A stretch of DNA of 12,113 nt, taken from positions 1-12,113 of the forward strand of contig JAHEJH010000159.1 of the NCBI GenBank assembly GCA_024638905.1, written 5' to 3'. The position numbers were made by a program, and so were the translations under genes. The DNA comes from Luminiphilus sp. (GTDB lineage: Bacteria > Pseudomonadota > Gammaproteobacteria > Pseudomonadales > Halieaceae). The notes beneath the pieces are model-generated. The model ran no database searches. It was not told the DNA's origin and worked only from the letters and a program-made list of their open reading frames with translations. Positions 6,753 through 12,113 of the stretch are shown one piece after another. The number at the start of each line of letters is the position of its first letter. Positions within the stretch are counted from its first letter, which is position 1.

Positions 6753-8170
6753 TGTCAGCTTTGCCCGATATGAGCTCCGGCAGTGTCACCGTGATTGGCG
6801 ATGTGATGCTTGATCGCTTCTGGAGCGGTGCGAGCCGGCGCGTGAGTCCGGAGGCACCGGTACCGGTGGTCAGTGTGACGGGCCAGGAGGATCGCGCGGG
6901 CGGTGCGGGTAATGTTGCTGTGAATCTCGCCGAGCTGGGGCTGTCGGTCTCGCTGGTGGGTCTGTGCGGGGAAGATGAGCATGCACGTGCTCTGCGTGCT
7001 TGCGTTGAGGCGGCGGGCGTTCGCTGGAATGTCATGCCGTGCCCGTCGGAAACGATTGTAAAGCTCCGGGTGCTGAGTCGGAATCAGCAACTGCTGCGCA
7101 TGGACTTTGAGGAATCTCTGGCGAAGCATGCCAATGATCTTTTTGTGAGGTATGCCCAGCAACACTTCGCTGATGCTGATCTGGTCGTATTCAGTGACTA
7201 TGCGAAGGGGTCTCTGGAGCTGGTTCAACCGCTACTGCAGCATTGCCTTGAGCTGAATAAGCCAACATTGGTGGACCCCAAGGGCGTGGATTTTGAGCGC
7301 TATCGGGGAGCCACTCTGCTGACCCCTAATCTCGCCGAGTTCGAAGCGGTTGTTGGTCGCTGTGACACAGACGAGACCTTGATTGAAAAAGCTGAGGCGC
7401 TCAGGGAGTCGCTGGATCTAGAGGGCATTCTCGTCACCCGGAGTGAGGCCGGCATGACGCTCGTTCAATCTGGTCAGCCGCCTGCGCATTTCTTCGCCAG
7501 TGCCCGCGAGGTGTTTGATGTCACAGGCGCCGGCGACACCGTGATCGCGGTGATGGCGGGGTGCTTGAGTGCAGGGCTGCCGATGCGTGATGCCGCGCAC
7601 TTCGCAAATCATGCCGCGGGGGTGGTGGTTGCCAAATTGGGGACTGCGAGCGTTTCTCCCCAAGAGTTGCTCACGGCCGTCTCTGCGGCGCCAGCAGGTG
7701 CTGTTGGCAATGTGCTTGCAGAGACGAGCTTGGCGAGCGCTTTGGAGGATTTGCGTGCGGCGGGTCAGCGCATTGTGATGACCAATGGCTGCTTCGATTT
7801 GCTGCACCCCGGCCATGTCCGGTACCTACAGCAGGCGAAGGCTCTTGGCGACGTGCTGGTTGTCGCGGTGAATGATGACGATTCAGTCCGACGGCTTAAG
7901 GGAGAGAGCCGGCCGGTCAATACGCTGGATGATCGGATGGCAGTATTGGGCGCACTGGGCGCTGTCGACTATGTGGTGTCTTTTTCGGAGGACACGCCCG
8001 CTCGATTGATCGATACCTTGGCGCCCGATGTGCTGGTCAAGGGCGGTGACTATGTGGTGGAGCAGATCGCCGGCCACGAATCGGTGTTAGCGAGGGGTGG
8101 TGAGGTTCGCGTTCTGGGATTCGTTGCTGGCCACTCGACCAGCGGGCTGATCGAGCGCCTTAACGACTAG
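6752..8170 (+). CDS. hldE: Bifunctional heptose 7-phosphate kinase / heptose 1-phosphate adenylyltransferase
   Basis: Makes ADP-D-glycero-beta-D-manno-heptose: the N-terminal domain phosphorylates heptose 7-phosphate at C1, GmhB removes the 7-phosphate, and the C-terminal domain adds AMP. The 472 residues match the E. coli length (477). The ribokinase/PfkB domain shows GDVMLDRFW (residues 17-25), GGAGNVAVNLAELG (50-63), TPNLAEFEAV (191-200) and DVTGAGD (256-262) with the catalytic Asp262. The nucleotidyltransferase domain shows TNGCFDLLHPGHVRYL (344-359) with the HxGH motif at 352-355, and STSGLIERL at the end. ATG at 6752 overlaps the upstream TGA (TGATG), with GAAGAGG before it; a TTG three bases earlier is unlikely to be used. 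It closes the probable operon. Confidence 0.95.
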   Translation: MSALPDMSSGSVTVIGDVMLDRFWSGASRRVSPEAPVPVVSVTGQEDRAGGAGNVAVNLAELGLSVSLVGLCGEDEHARALRACVEAAGVRWNVMPCPSETIVKLRVLSRNQQLLRMDFEESLAKHANDLFVRYAQQHFADADLVVFSDYAKGSLELVQPLLQHCLELNKPTLVDPKGVDFERYRGATLLTPNLAEFEAVVGRCDTDETLIEKAEALRESLDLEGILVTRSEAGMTLVQSGQPPAHFFASAREVFDVTGAGDTVIAVMAGCLSAGLPMRDAAHFANHAAGVVVAKLGTASVSPQELLTAVSAAPAGAVGNVLAETSLASALEDLRAAGQRIVMTNGCFDLLHPGHVRYLQQAKALGDVLVVAVNDDDSVRRLKGESRPVNTLDDRMAVLGALGAVDYVVSFSEDTPARLIDTLAPDVLVKGGDYVVEQIAGHESVLARGGEVRVLGFVAGHSTSGLIERLND

Positions 8171-8190
8171 TCTGGCTCGGCAGCGCACCC

Positions 8191-8220
8191 AGAGCGCCGC
8201 CGCAGTTCACTCGCTCTTTT
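8191..8220 (+). terminator. Weak intrinsic terminator candidate after hldE
   Basis: AGAGCG (8191-8196) and CGCTCT (8212-8217) can pair across a 15-base loop, and the right arm runs into a T run (8217-8220). This sits 20 bases after the hldE stop and ends at the stop of the convergent amidohydrolase. The stem is only 6 bp and the loop is long, so activity is doubtful. It has no T tract in the other direction. Confidence 0.3.
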
Positions 8221-9488
8221 CAGGGATTGATATAAGCGCGACCCAATCCGGGCTCAGTGGGCAGGTACCGCTTCAGTAACTCTGTCTGCCGACTGGTCAT
8301 GGGGTCCAGCTTGCCATCGATGATGACCTGGTCCGCGGAGCTGGTGACATTCAGCGGGTCGCCGCTCCAGATCACCACATCGGCGCGCAATCCAGGCGCG
8401 ATCATTCTGGGTGTTCCGCCAAAGATCTCTGCAGGTTGACTTGTCATGGCCGCTATGGCCACCTCGTAAGGCAGGCCGTTGGCCACTGCATTGCCAGCCA
8501 CTTGGCGCAGCTTGCGGGCGTTATGGGTTTCGCCACTGGTAAATAACAAGGTAACGCCGGCTCGGTGAAGGAGCGCGGCGTTATCGAGTCGCGCCCCGAG
8601 CCCATCAAAGCTCCCCGGAAGATTGTCGAGCGCATTGATCACCACGGGTGTCCCTGATTCGGCCAATGCCGCGCGGACAATCCAAGCTTCTTGCCCGCCA
8701 CTGATAATGGCATTGAGTTGGTGCTTTCGGCTGAACGCCAATACCTGGAGAATGTCGCTCGCACGGTTGGCCCTGAACACGAAAATGCCATTTTCCCGAG
8801 CGTCTTTAAGTGTTGCTCTGCCGTCCTGATTTATCAGAGGATGCTCATTGTGGGTTAGCCAGAGCCCGTTACCTTGTTTCGCAGTGAGCGACGAAAACGC
8901 TGTCTCGAGTAACATCCAGTGCGCCGCTCTTGATCCGCCGATTTTGTTGCCGCTGTAGCCGTCGACGTTGACAAAAATCGTGGTCTTCCCCTCGAAGCTG
9001 TCAAAGCCGCTGTCGAAGCGCACCAGCGACCCTTGTCCGGAAATCGTGCGATCCCCAAAGGCAGCTGCGAGAAGCGTGTAGCCATAACCCTCTATGCGAG
9101 TGACGGGGACAACACTGGAGAGGGGGTTGTAGGCTTTGCGCACATCAAACTCGGGATGCATGAGCCCTGTGTAGAGCTCGTTAAGTCTTGAGTCGACCGC
9201 CTCATACACCATGCCAATCTCGCTTAGGCCCGCCGCGGTAATCCCCGCAAACAATGCCGGTGTCACGGGTCGCCCCGCGGCGTCGATCATCTGATCGGCC
9301 TCGGTGGCACTTAAATCGCTGGCAACTGCTTCGATCAACCCGTCTTCGATGAGAATGTCCATTTGGCTCGGTGGCGCGTCGTCACCTGTGAATACGGTGC
9401 CACTAGTGATAAGAAGTGAAGCGGCATAGCTGTGGCTCGCTAGCAGTAAGGGTCCCAATAGGGCGGCGAAGAATCGGGTCGTATTCAT
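8220..9488 (-). CDS. Exported amidohydrolase-like protein lacking the metal ligands (likely pseudo-enzyme)
   Basis: A 422-residue protein of the imidazolonepropionase-like amidohydrolase fold (COG1228 type). It begins with a signal peptide (hydrophobic residues 5-18, likely cleavage after SYA at 22), so it acts in the periplasm or outside. The family frame is clear: an N-terminal ILIEDGLIEAV sandwich (45-55), GLSEIG (87-92), and the C-terminal PAEIFG (352-357) and GLRADVVIWSGDPL (366-379). The usual HxH after strand 1 is replaced by Ile83-Thr-Ala85 (ALFAGITAAG). At the positions of the later histidines and aspartate I read FVFRANR, IISGGQEAW and FTSGETHN. All five ligands therefore seem lost. 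The gene overlaps its canonical partner upstream by ATGA, so the two are translationally coupled and may form a complex. It may bind rather than hydrolyse a substrate. Confidence 0.8.
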   Translation of the reverse strand: MNTTRFFAALLGPLLLASHSYAASLLITSGTVFTGDDAPPSQMDILIEDGLIEAVASDLSATEADQMIDAAGRPVTPALFAGITAAGLSEIGMVYEAVDSRLNELYTGLMHPEFDVRKAYNPLSSVVPVTRIEGYGYTLLAAAFGDRTISGQGSLVRFDSGFDSFEGKTTIFVNVDGYSGNKIGGSRAAHWMLLETAFSSLTAKQGNGLWLTHNEHPLINQDGRATLKDARENGIFVFRANRASDILQVLAFSRKHQLNAIISGGQEAWIVRAALAESGTPVVINALDNLPGSFDGLGARLDNAALLHRAGVTLLFTSGETHNARKLRQVAGNAVANGLPYEVAIAAMTSQPAEIFGGTPRMIAPGLRADVVIWSGDPLNVTSSADQVIIDGKLDPMTSRQTELLKRYLPTEPGLGRAYINP

Positions 9489-10894
9489 TGTGGCGCCCCT
9501 ATGAGTTGCCCGAGCTCGAAGTCTGACTGAGGGCTCAGTGAGGGGTTGTCTTGCTCATATCGCAGCACGCCATCGATGTAGACCCGCAGCGGTTTGGCGT
9601 AAACACTGAAGGGGTCCTGGTTCCACAGCACCACGTCAGCCATCTTGCCGTTTTCAATAGAGCCCGTCTGTTCGTGTACGCCGAGAGATTTCGCGGCGTT
9701 GTAAGTGATCCATCGAATCGCGCGCTCCGGAGGGATGTCGAGTCCGGCGCGGTTACCTCGCAACATGGCTTTGGCGGCTTCCTGATTAAGTCGCTGAATG
9801 CCTTCATCCGAGTCTGAGTGCACGATGGCGCAGCCGCCGGTTGGGCGGTCGACCAGCGCGATGTTTTCCTGGATGCCGTCGTAGGCCTCAATCTTGAAAC
9901 CCCACCAGTCGGCCCAGAGGGCCCCGCAGATCTCATTTTCAGCAAGTTCGTCGGCGATCTTGTAGGCCTCTACGCCATGATGGAATGTGCCAACGCGATA
10001 ACCAAATTCCTTGGCCATATCGAGAATGGTGAGCATTTCATCGGCGCGGTAGCAGTGCATGTGTACGAGGATGTCGCCGCGCAATGCGCCGGCTAAGGTA
10101 TCGAGCTCGAGGTTTCGGCGCGGCGGTGTATTGGTGAGTAGAGCCGAGGCTACGGAGGCACCACTGCTGTCGTTCTCTACAGCCTCTGCCGCGTCCCTGA
10201 CGGCTTGGTTATAGCGGTCCCAATCGGCTTGATAGCGTTGTGCGCGAATCCAGGCGCTACGGTAGGTCGCGACATTACCCATGCGCGTCGAGGGGGCCTG
10301 AGTACGGCCACCGTAAACGCGTTTCGGGTTTTCGCCACAGGCCATTTTTAGGCCGTGGGGCGCGTCGGGAAATTTCATGCCTTGGTAGCTTATGGACGGC
10401 ACGTTTTTAAGCGTCACACCCCGTCCTCCAAACAAGTTGGCTGAGCCCGGGAGAATTTGCATAGCCGTTACGCCGCCGGCTAATGATCTTGAAAAGCCGG
10501 GATCTTGTGGCCAGACACTGTGTTCCGCCCAAACCTCTGCCGTCACGGGTGCAGTCGCCTCGTTGCCGTCGCTATGAGCGGCGACACCCGGAGAGGGATA
10601 TACACCGAGGTGCGAGTGAACATCGATAAGACCGGGAGTGATCCAGCGGTCACCGGCATCGACTTCGGTGGCATCGGGCGCGATCTCTCCTGCACCGACC
10701 CATTGGATCTGCCCGTCAGCGATGTAGAGGTCTGTTTCGTCAAGGCGGCGGCCATCACCGGTGAGGATGGTTGCGTTCTTGAACAATACCGGCGGGCCTG
10801 GGGGTGCCTGGTAGGTCGATGGGAAAGCCTCTGGCTGGGCTTGAATAGCCATCGGGATCAGTAACATTGTCAAAGCAAAGAACAATCTGCGCAT
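9485..10894 (-). CDS. Exported metal-dependent amidohydrolase (imidazolonepropionase-like family)
   Basis: A 469-residue hydrolase with a signal peptide (MRRLFFALTMLLIPMAIQA, cleavage probably after residue 19). All metal-site positions of the amidohydrolase superfamily have candidates: HSH at 93-95 in PGLIDVHSHLG; a His at 278 or 280 (LVHMHCYRADE); a His at 305 or 306 (TFHHGVEAYK); and Asp361 in VHSDSDEG. GENPKRVYGGRTQAPSTRMG (187-206) is a block I associate with exported COG1228-type members. A C-terminal ENGKMADVVLWNQDPF closes the composite site. Related enzymes cleave dipeptides or cyclic amides; the substrate here is unknown. I use the ATG at 10894 rather than the longer frame from 10933, because GAGGA lies about 10 bases upstream and the signal peptide then starts the protein. 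The stop overlaps the next gene's ATG. Confidence 0.88.
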   Translation of the reverse strand: MRRLFFALTMLLIPMAIQAQPEAFPSTYQAPPGPPVLFKNATILTGDGRRLDETDLYIADGQIQWVGAGEIAPDATEVDAGDRWITPGLIDVHSHLGVYPSPGVAAHSDGNEATAPVTAEVWAEHSVWPQDPGFSRSLAGGVTAMQILPGSANLFGGRGVTLKNVPSISYQGMKFPDAPHGLKMACGENPKRVYGGRTQAPSTRMGNVATYRSAWIRAQRYQADWDRYNQAVRDAAEAVENDSSGASVASALLTNTPPRRNLELDTLAGALRGDILVHMHCYRADEMLTILDMAKEFGYRVGTFHHGVEAYKIADELAENEICGALWADWWGFKIEAYDGIQENIALVDRPTGGCAIVHSDSDEGIQRLNQEAAKAMLRGNRAGLDIPPERAIRWITYNAAKSLGVHEQTGSIENGKMADVVLWNQDPFSVYAKPLRVYIDGVLRYEQDNPSLSPQSDFELGQLIGAPQ

Positions 10895-10920
10895 AAACAG
10901 AATCCTCAGGAGACGGGGGC

Positions 10921-10949
10921 AAGATACCTCCAACTATCAGATTTGCCAA
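10921..10949 (-). promoter_or_regulatory. Probable sigma70-type promoter for the amidohydrolase pair
   Basis: On the minus strand TTGGCA (10944-10949) and TATCTT (10921-10926) are separated by exactly 17 bases. They match the -35 and -10 consensus at 5 and 4 of 6 positions. Transcription would start about 20 bases before the chosen ATG at 10894, a sensible leader carrying the GAGGA ribosome binding site. The -35 overlaps the left arm of the inverted repeat listed next. Confidence 0.5.
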
Positions 10950-10985
10950 TCACCCCGTTGGATAGGCTAACCTCGGGGTTGATTG
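10947..10985. promoter_or_regulatory. Imperfect inverted repeat in the divergent control region (possible operator)
   Basis: CAATCACCCCG (10947-10957) is the reverse complement of CGGGGTTGATTG (10974-10985) except for one extra base, with a 16-base spacer. It lies between the amidohydrolase pair (-) and the cyclase gene (+). It covers part of the amidohydrolase -35 and also a weak forward match (TTGCCA at 10943-10948, 17 bases, GCTAAC at 10966-10971) that could serve the cyclase gene. A regulator bound here could control both sides. A transcribed hairpin in the cyclase leader is the alternative. Confidence 0.4.
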
Positions 10986-11006
10986 CCGCTGTGAAGAGCG
11001 AAAGAG

Positions 11007-11801
11007 ATGCCAAAAAGACGTTTTGTTGACCTGTCGATCTACCTTGAAAACGAGGTGATCAGCGACCCTCCTGCTATGAAGCCCAATATTGACTACATCA
11101 CACACGACATTGGCGCCCAGCAGATGGCGTCATTTTTTCCCGGCCTTGAGAGTGACGAATTGCCCGACGGTGAGGGCTGGGCGATCGAGTTTGTTCAGCT
11201 GTGTACACACAACGGCACGCACCTGGACGCGCCTTATCACTTTCATCCCACCATGAACGAGCAGGCTGGTGGCAAAGAGCGGGCGATCACGATCGATGAA
11301 GTCCCCCTTGAGTGGTGCTTTCAGCCAGGGGTCAAACTGGACTTCCGGCATTTCCCCGACGGCTATGTGGTGACCGCGGCCGACGTTGATGCAGAGTTGA
11401 CGCGCATCGAGCATGAGCTGGCGCCGCTGGAAATTGTCGTGGTGAATACCGCTGCGGGGGCGGCCTACGGACAGGACGACTTCGTCAGGAAGGGTTGTGG
11501 CATGGGCTACGAAGCGACCATGTTTCTCTTGGAGCGCGGGATTAAGGTAACGGGCACGGATGCATGGAGCTGGGACGCGCCCTTTGACCAAACCGCCGAG
11601 CGGTATGCCGAAACGGGCGACGCGAGCGTGATCTGGGAGGGGCACAAAGCCGGTCGTCACATTGGCTATTGTCATCTTGAAAAGCTGCATAACCTAGAGG
11701 CGTTGCCCGCCACTGGTTTCACGGTGAGTTGCTTCCCGCACAAAATACGGGGTGCTTCGGCAGGCTGGACGCGCGCGGTAGCCATCGTTGATGAAGTCTA
11801 A
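11007..11801 (+). CDS. Cyclase family protein (metal-dependent hydrolase, kynurenine-formamidase-like)
   Basis: A 264-residue soluble protein of the Cyclase (PF04199) family, which includes KynB-type formamidases, isatin hydrolase and other metal-dependent amide or lactone hydrolases. It opens with the family's FVDLS..L segment (6-13). The metal motif HNGTHLDAPYHF lies at residues 68-79, with ligands expected at His68, His72, Asp74 and His78. VTGTDAWSWDAP (181-192) and the C-terminal EKLHNLEALPATGF region (225-238) match the family core. No signal peptide is seen, so it is cytoplasmic. It is longer than typical KynB (about 210), and no other tryptophan or kynurenine gene is nearby, so I do not call it kynB. 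The ATG is preceded by GCGAAAGAG, a modest ribosome binding site. Its end overlaps the convergent photolyase gene by four bases. Confidence 0.85.
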   Translation: MPKRRFVDLSIYLENEVISDPPAMKPNIDYITHDIGAQQMASFFPGLESDELPDGEGWAIEFVQLCTHNGTHLDAPYHFHPTMNEQAGGKERAITIDEVPLEWCFQPGVKLDFRHFPDGYVVTAADVDAELTRIEHELAPLEIVVVNTAAGAAYGQDDFVRKGCGMGYEATMFLLERGIKVTGTDAWSWDAPFDQTAERYAETGDASVIWEGHKAGRHIGYCHLEKLHNLEALPATGFTVSCFPHKIRGASAGWTRAVAIVDEV

Positions 11802-12113
11802 TTCAGCGCCTTGAGCGTGCCATACGCACTGAGCGCTGCCTCTCGGGCCGTCTTATGATCGACAATGGGGTTGGGGTAGGTGTCGCCCAAGCGAACACCG
11901 GCCGCAGAGAGTACCTCGCCGGGCGCCTCCCATGGTTTGTGCAGGAATTTGTCCGGTAGTTCGGCGACCTCGGGTACCCAGCGACGGGTGTAGGCGCCAG
12001 CTTTATCAAATTTCTCGCCCTGTGTGATGGGGTTAAAGATCCGAAAGTAGGGCGAAGCGTCTGCGCCAGACCCGCCAACCCACTGCCAGCCGCAGGCGTT
12101 GGAGGCGATGTCG
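11798..12113 (-). CDS. phrB: Deoxyribodipyrimidine photolyase, C-terminal part (cut by window edge)
   Basis: The last 104 codons of a gene that continues past the window; the stop is TAG at 11798-11800. I found it by translating the reverse strand, as no start codon is needed inside the window. The peptide opens with DIASNACGWQWVGGSG (1-16) and DASPYFRIFNPITQGEKFD (18-36), the strongly conserved FAD-binding end of class I CPD photolyases (E. coli PhrB has NNGGWQWAASTGTDAAPYFRIFNP). It goes on with RRWVPEVAELP (43-53) and YPNPIVDHKTAREAAL (79-94). The enzyme repairs cyclobutane pyrimidine dimers with blue light. A cryptochrome/photolyase relative of another substrate type cannot be fully excluded because the N-terminal domain is outside the window. 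It is convergent with the cyclase gene. Confidence 0.93.
   Translation of the reverse strand, partial: DIASNACGWQWVGGSGADASPYFRIFNPITQGEKFDKAGAYTRRWVPEVAELPDKFLHKPWEAPGEVLSAAGVRLGDTYPNPIVDHKTAREAALSAYGTLKALN

Noticed and set aside
11803..12078. Reverse-strand 91-codon open frame at the right edge
   Set aside because: It overlaps the photolyase frame, which has clear family motifs; the other frame is rich in Arg, Pro and Thr and shows no known motif.

Overview
The window looks like chromosomal DNA of a Gram-negative gammaproteobacterium, probably marine (an OM60/NOR5, Halieaceae-like lineage would fit, but that is inference). The basis is the full set of ADP-heptose enzymes for lipopolysaccharide (LPS), two O-antigen-ligase-like membrane proteins, a carbohydrate-type sulfotransferase, a Na+/H+ antiporter, secreted amidohydrolases and a class I photolyase. 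Base composition looks even (roughly mid-50s % GC by eye). I see no tRNA, rRNA, insertion sequence, CRISPR array or phage gene.

Layout. 2-913 (+) is the 3' part of a CPA1-type cation/proton antiporter. 1047-8170 is an LPS/surface-polysaccharide region: gmhA and gmhB on +, a sulfotransferase on -, then on + two tandem paralogous O-antigen ligase/polymerase-like proteins, a family 9 glycosyltransferase (heptosyltransferase-like) and hldE. The last three overlap or abut closely and are probably one transcript. 8220-10894 (-) is a translationally coupled pair of exported amidohydrolases. The first keeps all the metal ligands. The second appears to have lost all of them. 11007-11801 (+) is a metal-dependent cyclase (kynurenine-formamidase-like fold). 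It runs tail to tail, with a 4-base overlap, into the 3' end of a photolyase gene on - (11798 to the window edge), which has no start codon in the window.

How the genes work together. GmhA, HldE (kinase), GmhB and HldE (nucleotidyltransferase) make ADP-D-glycero-beta-D-manno-heptose from sedoheptulose 7-phosphate; the family 9 transferase can put a heptose on the inner core. Only the epimerase HldD is missing here. The ligase-like proteins and the sulfotransferase would act later, on polymer attachment or polymerisation and on sulfation. The amidohydrolase pair and the cyclase are separate metabolic units that share a short divergent control region containing a promoter-like sequence and an imperfect inverted repeat.

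I do not see a clear new defence or mobile system. The observations most worth a second look are the coupled catalytic/pseudo-enzyme amidohydrolase pair and the tandem ligase paralogues, one of which lacks a conserved arginine.
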